NCBI GenBank assembly: GCA_943737045.1
Contig: CALSFV010000406.1
Coordinates: 124,001-188,000, forward strand
Length of the DNA stretch: 64,000 nt
Direction: 5' to 3'
Origin: Parapristionchus giblindavisi
Taxonomy: Eukaryota; Nematoda; Chromadorea; Rhabditida; Diplogasteridae
The notes under the pieces are model-generated. The model worked only from the letters and a program-made list of their open reading frames with translations. It was not told where the DNA came from and did no database searches. Shown piece by piece: positions 24,077-35,396 of this stretch. The first letter of the stretch is position 1, and each line of letters starts with the position of its first letter. The translations under genes and the position numbers were made by a program.

Positions 24077-25079
24077 TCTTAAATCATTTATCCTTATCTC
24101 ATCTTCATCCCACCCCCTTATCTGATTAATCGCTTGTTTATGCTGTATTGTGACGTCTCTTGAGCAGTTTATATTTTGCTTATAATAGAGAGACAGAGCA
24201 TTCATTCTCTTTCATCATCATTCTCATCATGTTTTCATTGCTATTCATACGGACCCCCTCCAGTCCTCTCTCATCTTTGTATTCATTGTACATATATACG
24301 CACCACGAGAGACACATTGACGCAAAAGTGACAAAATTGATTCCGATGAAGAAGATGATTCCATGACATATGAATGCACTCTGTCAGTCTGTCGGACTCT
24401 GTCGCCCTCCGCTAAATAATCCTCTTCGCTACAGTAACCCTACGTTCAATGAATATTGTGTTAATAATTGATAATCGATTAAGATTGAACTATTCAGCGC
24501 TTATCATATATCGAGTTATTTCTCCGTCGCGCAATTCTAATCTTTGCTCCTATATCTTATTGTGATATCTGGCGTAAAGTTCGTTGCGGGGAAAGTGACA
24601 ATCTTTGATCCTCGTATATGTGTTTCCCCCTCACTCACTTACACACTTCATCACATCATTCCTATACATATATGTCCTATAGGTCTTCCTCTCTCCTCCA
24701 CCCACATGCTAGCCACTCTGTTCAATAAACGCAACATTTGAGCAGTGAGGCGTTTATTCCGCTTGATTCGGTCCTTCGACTCGTCGCACAAAAAGGGAGG
24801 AGGAGGACCCCCGAAATTCTCCCATCATTTCATCATTCTTTTCATATTGCAGTTGTGTGATATTCACCATCCGAATTGTGGGCGTGTCCGTCTACAATCA
24901 CCCTAATGTGTTTCACAATCTATCGACTGCTAATATTTCTCCACATATCCCTGCTAACCGCCGTCCAATCACTCTACGTCGCAGCTGTCAATGACCGACC
25001 ACAACCAGATATTTTTATCGTAAGCGCAGATTTTTCGAGCGCAATTGTTTAATAGAAAAAAAAACTACAGAGAGAAAAG
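24077..25079. other. Gap of about 1 kb, no gene seen
   Basis: The stretch lies between the F-box gene and the small Cys-rich gene, both on plus. Composition is AT- and CT-rich. I find no spliced coding pattern. Transcription signals of the downstream gene probably lie here. Confidence 0.45.
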
Positions 25080-25617
25080 ATGTCCGAGCCAGAGGAGGTT
25101 GCTCCTGAGGACTGTGCGAAGGTGAAAGACCACAAATTGGTCGATATAGCGAATAAGTTGTGTCTGAATTGTCATGAATTACTGTCGCACAAGGAGCCGA
25201 ATTTTCACTATGAATGCAGGTAACAATGCAATTTACTGTAATATTAAATTCTGTGAATATATTTTACATTAATTTTTAAGCATCGACTATTGTAACTCGT
25301 GTAAAATTATACATTACTTTAAGGGTTCTCTGCAAAATAATGACATTATGGAAATGCAAATTACAAAAAAAATGGAAATTAGGAAATTACCGAAATTCAT
25401 TTAGTGTTTATTCTGAAACAAGATTTAATATTTTTAATTGAAAATTGACCAAATCTTCCTTTTTTTCAGTAAAAACTGTTTTTCCACGCCGACCTTCAAC
25501 AGCTGTCTGCGGACGTTCTCCGGTACGGGGATCAAGACGCAGAAGAGGAACGGCCACGATGGTTTCGATCGAGTATCGTTAACACTCGGACAGTACCTAG
25601 AACTTATCAATTTATAA
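25080..25617 (+). CDS. Small Cys-rich (zinc-binding-like) protein, unknown function
   Basis: Two exons, 25080-25219 and 25470-25617 (TAA), joined in phase by a GTAACA donor and a TTTTTTTCAG acceptor; 95 residues. It starts MSEPEEVAPEDCAKVKDHK. A CxxC pair (LCLNCHEL) is followed by YECSKNC, a four-cysteine arrangement (with His nearby) suited to one metal site that spans the intron. The C-terminal half is basic then hydrophobic (RVSLTLGQYLELINL). No signal peptide or membrane segment. I do not recognise the family; it may be nematode-restricted. Confidence 0.72.
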
Positions 25618-26924
25618 CGACGTTTTATTTGGTATGATATACCGTGTAGGAAGAAATGCCAGGTGCGCAACAAACCACTGAATCAGGCCAATGATCTAAT
25701 TATATATGTTCAAACGGGAATAAGCCTTTATTCTCCCCCTCCATCGATTATATCGATTATTTTTGTTTCTTCAAGTTCTCCCAAAGGGTTTAATGTTCGA
25801 CGTATTTAATGCTAAAATAATCTTGTATCTTAATAAATTATGAAGCTGTTAATGATTTTTTGCCTTGTACGCAGGAGTAGTTATTGAATTCGCCAAGTCC
25901 TTAGTGACCCTATTTCATTTCTCTTGTTGAACTCGCTAGATATCACTGTATTATATGTGTTCACGTAGTGTATGTTCATCGTATCTTTCATCATCCTCAT
26001 TCAAGCCACGCCCCTTACCGCCATTTGTCACAATTTTCTTTCTCATCATCCGAGAATAAAACGAGTACAAATATTTCGATGTTCGATGTTTTCGCATCGT
26101 TTTTAAACGAAAATACAGATACCCACATGTGGATATTTATGCACAGGCACTCAAAAAGACAATTCATGCATTACTTAACGTCATAAATTCGAAAAAAAAG
26201 GCTAGGATGTGCGGAACTAATTCATGAGCATTAACAAACAAAACTATTTAAATATCATATGTACATCAAAAAACATTGGATTGCATTAGCGTGGGCGGAT
26301 GAACGAAAGATGAATAGGAAATATCTGGATATGACAGCATGATCTAAATGGAGATAGAGAGTGACGAGGGCTCTACATGGATATACTCTCAAAGTTGCCA
26401 CATATAAAATGTAAGAGCGGAACGAATTCGATAGAGATAGGTTTCACACACAATTGTGTTATAGGCCCTTATCCCTACACCCTCTCTCCTTTTTTGGTCC
26501 ATGATGAAATCATTTCTCGCTTATTATATGTTTACACGTCATACAAACTAAGTGGATTAAAGTGCTCCACTTCTAAATTGAGCATTTGCTCCAAGTAAAT
26601 GTCGGCCTATTCGAAGAGTACAAGACCTGCTAATATTTTGGCTCATAAGTTCAGTGAAGTTTCTTGGAAACATCAAATCCTTCATGAAGTTTGGCGATGG
26701 CGTTAGTTTAAAGATGGAGACCCTCGAGTTTTTTCGTAATAAGACTGTTCGGATAGAATGACAGATATTCATCGCACGAATCGAAAGACATATCTGATAT
26801 TGATTTCCGATATGTTTAAAGCTTATTGTTACTATGCTCGTTGAAAGTACAACTTTCAAGGCGTGTAGAGAGTGCCCATCCGATTTGCATACTTTTCTCA
26901 TTATCACTTAGTGGCCTTGAAATA

Positions 26925-27010
26925 TCACTGGCCTAGCAGTGATAACCCGCAGGACTTCGTGTGCCTTGAATAACGGGTTGTACCTTTACCTTTACCTTTA
27001 CCTTTATCAC
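26925..27010 (+). repeat. Retroposon-like 3' end with (TTTACC)n tail
   Basis: AACGGGTTGTACC is followed by TTTACCTTTACCTTTACC. The same motif (AACGGGTTATACC, then TTTACC units) occurs at 10281-10315 in a ligase intron. A unique head with a short tandem tail is typical of LINE or SINE 3' ends. Confidence 0.5.
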
Positions 27011-28526
27011 TTAGTCAATTACCATATAATATAAACAATAGCCAACATGCTTATCGTGGCGGGAGTCAGTCATGCACTGATAGCAATGTTACCTGGAAAA
27101 TTCGTTACCCACCCCCATTACTCTGGTAAACGATTATCCCAAATGTTGAATGCAGCCTCACACGGTCTTTATGGCGGGAACGAATTTGAAAATAAAGGGG
27201 AAAGGCTAGATCGAATCAAGAGTAACGGGATGTACTGATATAACTAGCATTCGACTATATTGTATTTGTCAATTTAACAAAATAATTTGTAATCTTTCTC
27301 TCCAAAATGCATGGGCAATTAGAATACCCCGAATATAGGCAAACGAATACCCCGATACACGTTGTTGGGTAACGATTACCCCATATCTGGGTAAGTTTGC
27401 TCTCTGTGTGCTAACTCAAGGGTCTCCTTCTTTAAGCAACACATAAATACATATAAGTAAGAAATATATCTATCATTGACACATTTACGCAACTACAAGC
27501 ACACGATGCTATTGGAATCACTAGACTTTGAAAGTTTGAGAAGTAACAAGTAACAGTGAATAACAAGTTTTTCGACTTTGCGCTGTCATTTTCTTCTACA
27601 ATAGTTGATATGGAAATTTGCGCACGTCATTGTCTCTATTGACCTTAGTTTTGAACTCGTTGTTGTTGTGCGTGCATAGCAACGTTTCACGACTGCCTCA
27701 GTCTGACTGTCAGATCTGGCAAAGCTACCTGCCTACCTGCCTAAAGCACTACCTGTACCCTCAATCTCTCTCACTCTTCTCATCGCAGTTTCTGACTAAC
27801 TATCATTGTCTCTCCTATTTTCTCTGTCTAACTCCATTTTTCACTCTCTTTCACGTCCGCACTCCTCATGCACAGATTCAAGAACAAAACAACTATTGTA
27901 AAACGTAACGGATTGTCAAAGGAGCGCAACCTCTCTCAATAGACTCTTCGACTTGCATTGCTATCTCGTTGTTAGAGAACACTGAAATAGGGTGCGCAAT
28001 GAAGAAGTCATTGAGAGAGGTAACGCTCTCTTTAAGTTAATCAAACTATGAAACGCCCATAATTTTCAAAGTTACATTATGTTATACTGAAATATGACAT
28101 AAATTGACTAATAGTATAATGGCATAATAGATTGAATGTAGATCATTAGCGAAATAATATGTATCACAACTGAACAAACACACAATTTCTGTGCAATGTT
28201 CTTTAGCACACAATGTTTGCCTTACAAGGAAATCTTTCACTTTTGCATGTGTTGATGTACAGACTTGACAATCTGCAGATACTGCTAATGGATCATAGAT
28301 TATTAGAGGGGGTGGAATAACATTTTCATCTTCACATTGTATCATTATAATATTGTATTATGTAACTTATTTTGTTCACAATAACAGTGTTAAATTGTAT
28401 TTGGTTATTGTACAATTATTCCCTCAATATTTATACATTTTTATATTATTTATATATTTGGAATCTTTATTTTTTCATTTACATTTAATCACTTTATGGA
28501 GATAAACTAATTATAAGCGGTGGGTC

Positions 28527-28745
28527 ACCGGATCTGTGAGATGAGATTGTTCCAGTGATCTTTGTTTCTTGAAATGTTCATGAAGCCTGGTCCAACTTTC
28601 TTCACAAATTGATCCTTCCATTTCAATTCCGGTCATCCTCTTGATTTCTTTGGCCCTTGTGGTGCCATGCCATCACTCTTCTCGACCATCTGTCGGGCGA
28701 AGATATGTGAGCAGCCCAGCGCCATCGCCTCAATGGTGGAGGTTT
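28527..28745 (-). mobile_element. Relic of a non-LTR retrotransposon C-terminus
   Basis: On minus the translation reads LRRWRWAAHISSPDRWSRRV, then after a frameshift and one stop, PELKWKDQFVKKVG and KDHWNNLIS. This follows the C-terminal tail common in LINE reverse-transcriptase proteins: a WAGH-like motif, a DRWSRR motif, a KRSRGRP-like motif, an RW.D.FVKKVG motif and a final W. The rest of the element is not present here, so it is a 5'-truncated, decayed copy. Confidence 0.65.
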
Positions 28746-30121
28746 AAGTAGTCGCCTTCGTCGTTCAGTTCTATAATAGTACATTTGTGAGAAGTGCGCC
28801 AAGTCTATAAAGTAATATGTTTTTGGTTATATACATTTATTATTCCTAAAAATTAATATAAATGAATTACTCCCCATAGAGTAATCCAGCCAGTGATCTA
28901 GAGGGCGATCGATTCAGCAACGGATAAGGACTCATTCGCCCTTCCTTCCCGCCCTTCCAGTCAATCGATGAGAAATGATCTACTCAACATCAAGTCTCCA
29001 TCTGCAAGAGTCAAAACTAAATATTATGAGGGAAGACACTGCACGAGGCAGATGAGAGGGTAGATCACTGGGAGGGGGGGGGGCGATCGATTGGATCATA
29101 AATCGCTTGGGAGATGGCCTATGGGAACAAAAGATATAACATTGTTATCATTTGGAGTGTACGGTATTGGACTACAGTAAACGTCAGAAATCGCTAACTG
29201 ACATTTTTCAGTCGACCCATGACCATGTTTGAGAGTTAGTCGAGGTCGAAAAATCCGAAAAATCCGCGATGGTCCGAGATCAAATAATATTTGCTACTAT
29301 ATCAACATCGAGCCAACTTTTATTTTTCTGGATACCGTAACCTGAACTACCGTAATCTAGCATATATTATAGAATTACAAAAGTTTTTCATACGCTACGC
29401 AAATACCGAACTTAATACAATTGTTCACTATTGAAAAAAAAGATATTACATCACGTAAAACGCACTCCAAAATTTTTGGGAAGTTTTTCATAACGTTTAA
29501 CAAAATCATATAATTTTATTTTTGCAGAAAGCTAAAGGAAATGACGAAAAAAACGCCAAAAATCGATAAAATAAGCGAAAATGCAATTTCATGCGAGAAA
29601 GTGGGCGGAGTCAGAGAATCGCCAGGCTTCGCAACGGAATTTGGGCATTTCTTTGATTTCTGACCCAGGTCATATTACAGATCAATTCTAGTCATTTCTC
29701 ATTCCTCATCACTCTTTAGTCATTTCGCGTATTTACCGACCCTTTTTTCGGTTGTGGTAAAGCCAACCGCATCATGATTAGAATGATGAAATGAGAGTTT
29801 TTTCTCCTCTTTTCCCATACTCTCTCATTCTAATCCAATTTCATTTCCATATCGTCCCATCCCCCAATAAAAGCAACCGATTCATTCTCACCGGCTCAGC
29901 CCAGAGCCGTCACATCTTGAGGAGAGCTCGGGGAGCAATTTGCCTCCGTGGGCATCGTCCTTCCAGTGAGGAGGTCGACTACTCCATTCGATCGAAAAAA
30001 TCGAAATGGGTTGCGGGTGTACAAGGGGGGGGGGGCAGAAATCAAAGAAGTTCCGGAATTTGTATTGTTCGGACAGTTTTAATTCTATAATATTGTTGTA
30101 AGGGTAGACCAACCTGAATGG

Positions 30122-30262
30122 GGTTCTCAATTTGAATTTCTCTCGAAGGCATAAGTGTTTTTTGCGAGATATATAGATCGGACCGTATTGCCTTCAGGAT
30201 CCCATAGAAAAAAATTCAGCCAATTTGCGGTAGGTACTTTCGAGAAAATCATCTTTTAGTGT
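30122..30262 (+). repeat. Diverged copy of an arm segment of the 48592-50396 element
   Basis: It matches 48884-49010 and, inverted, 49975-50105: TTTGAATTTCTCTC, AGATCGGAC, AGCCAATTTG and GGTAGGTACTTTCGAGAAAA occur in the same order and spacing. Confidence 0.8.
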
Positions 30263-30710
30263 AATCATTTTGACGATGAGGAAGAGGAGATTCTAGGAAG
30301 AAGAGTGTGATGAAATATTCCTGTAAATTTGGAACCATTTTGTTACGATGGTTCAATTTGCATTCATTGTGATTGATATTCATCGATTGTTTATGAACAA
30401 TGAATTGAATTATAGAAATGAATATTCGAAAGTTATCAAAAATAACTTGGAGACGCACTAGAACAACACTAAAACTAATTACAACGGGTGAAGTGATTAT
30501 ACGAGTCAGATGAGTGGGTAGATCTCTGGCAGGGTCACTTTTCTCTCATGTGATCGCACGCAATGCAAATCTTGAAATACTCATATCTTTCGAGCACAAC
30601 CAAGTAAAGTATAAGTCGGAATATTTTGGTAATGTCTCATCGTGTATTCGAACCTTACGCGACACGCGTGATAGGTGGTTGGGGCACACATTATGATATG
30701 GGAGCTATTT

Positions 30711-30775
30711 AATTTAATTTAATTTATCATACATCAATAAGATGCGACAACATTTGAAATAACAGATAAAAAGAG
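30711..30775 (+). repeat. Dispersed AT-rich repeat, second copy at 49147-49217
   Basis: A TTTAATTTAATTTATCATAC stretch followed by ATC, AAGATG and GACAACATTTGAAA is shared with 49147-49217, where it interrupts the left arm of a fold-back element. It is probably the 3' end of a retroposon. Confidence 0.7.
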
Positions 30776-30802
30776 CTTGTGGGGAGCTATACCAGGTTTC
30801 CT

Positions 30803-33012
30803 TTAAGACACCGGCTCACAAGGGAAGCACAACTGGAAACGGAAACGATTCCGAAATTTACCTATATAGGTGGATAGAGTTGGGTGGGGGATGTCCAAAA
30901 GTGGTTTCAAAAGTTGCACCGCTGATCTACTAATCGATATTTTCAATCGATATATTTTAACACGCGCGTCCAATTTTTGCCTAAAAAATTTTTCTCTTCT
31001 TTCAAAATGTTCTATTTTCATGTTAAAGATCGGAAATGACGAAAAAACAATGAAAATGAAGTTGGGGAACTCGTAAGACATTTTAAACGTAAATGGGTAA
31101 ATACATATCGATTGAAAATATCGATTAGTAGATCAGCGGTGCAACTTTTGAAACCACTTTTGGACATCTCCCCCTCAACCCTATCCACCTATATAGGTAA
31201 ATTTCGAAATCGTTTCCGTTTCCAGTTGTGCTTCCCTTGTCAGTGAGATTCCAGGAAGTGCCGGACATCGACCTCACCGATTTGGCCCAAAAATTTTTTA
31301 TGGATACCCCCATGGTACCCATCACAAAATGGGTATTCATTTGTGCTGGTTCCTTGAAACACAGATGTGGCGGGTTTTCGAAATTTGAAAACTCGATTTT
31401 CACCGAAAAAAAATGGAGCGACCTAGGACCAATGTTAGTGTCGATTAATCATAAGTATAAATAGACAACAAAAACTGGCTATACGACGGTCCGGAGATCC
31501 GATCGAAAAAAAACTGATTTTTTTACCTCCTTAAAACATTCTAAAATTAATTAAAATTTTAAAACAAAAAAGTGCAGTCCAATTTTTATCTCATCTTATA
31601 GAGCAAAAAATTCCGCGTCGAATGAGCGAAAAAATTGAAAAAATTGAAAGATACCTATTTTGAGAAAAATGGACCTGAAGATGACCGGAAAATATTTTTG
31701 TTTTCGAAACCCCTCATGTTTGTGCTCATATTGAAGAGCTCGTCGAGTAGAACAACTTTCATGTTGAACGTTATGTCTGAAACTCATGTACAAGAGAGTT
31801 TCACACGTTTACCTGCTAATTTTGAGTAAAACGAAAATAAAATTTTTTTAAAAGAAAAAAGTGCATTCCAAATTTTGCCGCATCCTATAGAGAAAAAAAA
31901 ATCCGCGTCGAATGTGCGAAAAAATTGAAAAATCGAAAGATACCTATTTTGAGAAAAATGGACCTGAAGATGACCCGAAAATATTTTTGATTTCAAAACC
32001 CCTCATGTTTGTACTCATATTGAAGAGCTCGTCGAGTATAACAACTTTCATGTTGAACGTTTTGTATGAAACTCGTGTACAAGAGAATTACATGAGTTTT
32101 ATTTATTCACACGGTTGTTCACCCAATTTTGAGTTAAACGAAAGTAAAATATTTTTTGTGCACAAATTGATTACGCTTATATTGTAGAACTCAAAAATCC
32201 ATACTTAATTTGTTGTTTCACGAAAAAAAATTGTCGGCCCTTATTCTGAAAAACATGGTCTCTAAAGTGGTCATGAAAAAAAAGTGGTCGAAACTTTGCC
32301 ATGTTTATACTCATTTTAAAGAACTCGTCGAGTACATCATTTCTCATGTTGGTCGTATTCTATGAAAGTCGTTTGTTCTCAAGATACTAGCAATCTAAAC
32401 GATTAGGATCCAATAAATCTTAATTCAAGTAATTCTCTTGTACATGAGTTTCAGACAAAACGTTCAACATGAAAGTTGTTCTACTCGACGAGCTCTTCAA
32501 TATGAGTACAAACATGAGGGGTTTCGAAAACAAAAATATTTTCCGGTCATCTTCAGGTCCATTTTTCTCAAAATAGGTATCTTTCAATTTTTTCAATTTT
32601 TTCGCTCATTCGACGCGGAATTTTTTGCTCTATAAGAAGAGATAAAAATTGGACTGCACTTTTTTGTTTTAAAATTTTAATTAATTTTAGAATGTTTTAA
32701 GGAGGTAAAAAAATCAGTTTGCGATCGGATCTCCGGACCGTCGTATAGCCAGTTTTTGTTGTCTATTTATACTTATAATTAATCGACACTACATTGGTCC
32801 TAGGTCGCTCCATTTTTTTTTTCGGTGAAAATCGAGTTTTCAAATTTCGAAAACCCGCCACATCTGTGTTTCAAGGAACCAGCCCAAATGAATACCCATT
32901 TTGTGATGGGGGCCCATGGGGGTATCCACAAAAAAATTTTGAGCCAAATCGGTGAGGTCGATGTCCCTGGTCACCGGCTCAACCCTCGAATCTTACTGAG
33001 CCGGTGTCTTAA
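30803..33012. mobile_element. 2.2-kb fold-back element with TTAA ends
   Basis: The left end is TTAAGACACCGGCTCA and the right end its exact complement TGAGCCGGTGTCTTAA, consistent with TTAA target duplication. The arms at about 31250-31830 and 32440-32990 are nearly identical inverted copies, so both encode the same spurious 65-codon frame. The left part holds a second, nested palindrome (30812-31238, around CCTATATAGGTGGATA). The spacer 31830-32440 contains a further diverged direct copy of an arm segment (31855-32100). No transposase is visible. Confidence 0.88.
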
Positions 33013-33523
33013 TCGTTTTGAAAGTTTTAGTGGAGATATAATGCCACTCAATGACACATCGAACAGTTGAACATTATATTTACTGAACTATTAGAACAGA
33101 GAATAGCAAAAAAATATATATTTTCTTTTAATTTATTGAATTTTTTAAACTGTGAATAAACTAGAGCGGTTAGTCTTGTGTATTGTACAATTAATATTAG
33201 TATTATTATATATATCACATTTGATAAACTTTTCTTTTTTCCACGTTGCTATGCCCATAACATAGTAAACATACCAAAAAGCAATCTCTCTCTTTCCAGT
33301 TATCACTCCTGGAAACAGAGATTTCGAATAGAATGTTTATTGTTAGTGTTTATGTTTGGTGAACCCAAAATGCAAACATTTAGGTGACTTCATTCATATA
33401 TATGGCCGATAGATTCATACAGTATGGTATTCAATTGGGAAGAGGAGAAAACGAAGCACAATGGAAGCAGCGGGACTAAAATACTTGTGGCAAAGCACAC
33501 GAAATTTGACAAGTAGTTGTCAA
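33013..33523. other. Gap and 3' region of the nlp-3-type gene
   Basis: No gene. A minus-strand AATAAA (plus TTTATT at 33336-33341) lies about 185 bp beyond the nlp-3 stop codon and may be its polyadenylation signal. Confidence 0.5.
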
Positions 33524-33916
33524 TCAGTAGAATAGCTCATAGGGCACGGACACACTGCGCTTCCCCAGACTCTGGCCGGCCAGTGAGTCGAAGTATCTGT
33601 AAAGATCAATGAAACCTTCAACTGTGAAAAAAAATACCGTTTCTGTTTGTGATCATCTGAGAGAGGAAAATAATCATCATCAGTGACCGGAGCAGAACGC
33701 TTTCCAACCGAGTCAAGGAATGGATTCAGTCCACGTTTTCCCATAGAGTCAAGGAACGGATTGATGGCACGACGACTTCTCTTAAAGGGCTACATTAGCA
33801 ATATCCCTGAGGATGAGGATGAAATGTGATTAAGTAGTTCTCACCACAAAGTGGGCTGCTTCACTGAGACAGAAGAGGGCTACGATCACAATGAGAACGG
33901 TGTGAATGAAGCGCAT
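33524..33916 (-). CDS. nlp-3: nlp-3-type neuropeptide precursor
   Basis: Three exons (minus): 33916-33845, 33789-33638 and 33596-33524 (TGA), phases agree, 98 residues. Residues 1-21 form a signal peptide (MRFIHTVLIVIVALFCLSEA). Three peptides are bounded by dibasic sites and carry a C-terminal Gly for amidation: AINPFLDSMGKR, GLNPFLDSVGKR and YFDSLAGQSLGKR. The last is assembled across intron 2, whose junction falls inside the preceding KR site. From memory, C. elegans NLP-3 yields AINPFLDSMG, AVNPFLDSIG and YFDSLAGQSLG, so number, order and sequence match with only the middle peptide changed. The peptides would be released from dense-core vesicles. The spacer SAPVTDDDYFPLSDDHKQ is acidic. 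Confidence 0.96.
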
Positions 33917-33989
33917 TGTAGACGGACGATGAAGGGCACACCAATGGATTACCTTAACAACAATTATTAGTCATATCAACAAGGTCGTC

Positions 33990-34012
33990 TCCGCCCCACA
34001 TATATACAACCA
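33990..34012 (-). promoter_or_regulatory. Possible TATA element of the nlp-3-type gene
   Basis: A TATATATG stretch on minus at about 33998-34006 lies about 85 bases upstream of the start codon. Position and sequence suit a core promoter, but nematode transcription starts cannot be confirmed by eye. Confidence 0.25.
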
Positions 34013-35396
34013 CTTCTTCCACTGACTACATAAAAATGCTGGTCTAGGCAACGAAGGTAGGGCTGTGATGTGTGTAGTCAGTGGAAAAAGATAAGGGAAA
34101 TGTGATGTGAGGGCAAACGGATATTACTATGGATGAAGAGTGGGAGAATATGTATAGACAATTTATATCGTCCATAACGGTGTATGTGCAAAGATAGAAC
34201 CGAAGGGAAAATTTTGTAATCGCAGGCTGTATGGACAACGTTTACATTAGCCATCGCCCAGTGGTGATCGTACATCTACAATGACTACCACTCTACGAGA
34301 ACACAATATCATTGGACAAGTATTGCTGAGATGCCTCCAGACACTAGTGCAGTACTCGAAAGCTGACGGATGATATTGTAGTAGCGATGAGCAAAGAAAT
34401 GAGGAGCTTAAAGGGGGCGTGGTTGGGAGGAGTAAAGGAAGATTACGAAGGAGAAGAGAGAGAGACGATAACGGAGATAGCTCATTAGCGGTCCCATCTT
34501 CAACCATTTCCGTTTACCGTATCGCGGTGGAGAAGGTAGTACAAGGGAGACCGCAGACTGAAAATACGAACGAGAGAGGACTACGCGATAGGAGAGACAT
34601 GTGCATAAATAATGTGGGCTTGAATTCGAGAGAGGAGAAAAGGAGAAGAAGAGCCGACGGCTGACGATCATGTAATTGTTATGGGCCTTTTCTCCTCAAT
34701 ATCTTTTTCTCTCTCTCGATATCTGAGAGCACATAGCATGTGAGATAGGTGAAGAAGGACCAAAATGGCTACTGTGACGTCAGCTAATATGCATTCGTCG
34801 TGTTATGAAACAAATTTCGATCCATCTCAGATCAGAGATCTAAGATCATTTGATCAGAATATGTAGGAAAGTCTATTTGAGATATTGGATTAGCCCTATT
34901 CTCTATAGGTAATCTGGGTAAAAGCCAAATGAGTGGTTAGAGAATAGTGGTGGAGATGAATGAGTTTGGAATTTGAGTGAAGTCGAGAAGAGGTAGAGCA
35001 GGAGTATTTTATGATGATAGAAGTGGCTGGAAGAAGATTGAAATAGAGAATTGTGGAATTTAAGAGAGAATAAGCGATGATACTACAAATAATCCCACAT
35101 GATTTGCTTGAATATATATGTATGAGTCACATTCTTTATCGAACATTGGGAGAAAATATTGAGACGACTGAAACGTATACATTTCTGATCTTTCATCCGT
35201 TTAAATAGTGGTTCAAGCCGATTTCCTTCTCAGTCTGTCTCTCATTTTTTGTGTTATTCTCTCCCACTAACTCTACTCCAAATGCTATTAGAGATATCAC
35301 CAAAAGCATATTTCTGTCCCGCCCAGATTTGAAAAGATTGATAAACCATTGATTAGATAAATAACGAGTATGTATAGAGGGGGAGGGAAGGAAAGA
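34013..35396. other. Gap, purine-rich low complexity
   Basis: About 1.4 kb between the nlp-3-type gene and the 3' end of the lectin gene. A GA-rich stretch (34420-34670) makes overlapping open frames on both strands with no splice support. Confidence 0.45.

Larger units (their letters stand above)
25618..30800. other. Gene-poor stretch with retroposon debris
   Basis: About 5 kb without a supported gene. Short open frames at 26557-26907 (minus), 27047-27238 (plus) and 28082-28345 (minus) lack splice or family support. Visible structure is the (TTTACC) tail near 26970, a LINE relic at 28527-28745, poly-G runs (29070-29082, 30026-30036), a stray repeat copy at 30122-30262 and an AT-rich repeat end at 30711-30775. 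Confidence 0.5.

Noticed and set aside
26557..26907. 116-codon minus frame
   Set aside because: No domain, signal peptide, splice partners or upstream signals that I can recognise; kept only as part of the gene-poor stretch.
30803..33012. Duplicate 65-codon frames in both arms
   Set aside because: They are identical because the arms are inverted copies. The sequence is Phe-rich low complexity and matches no transposase.
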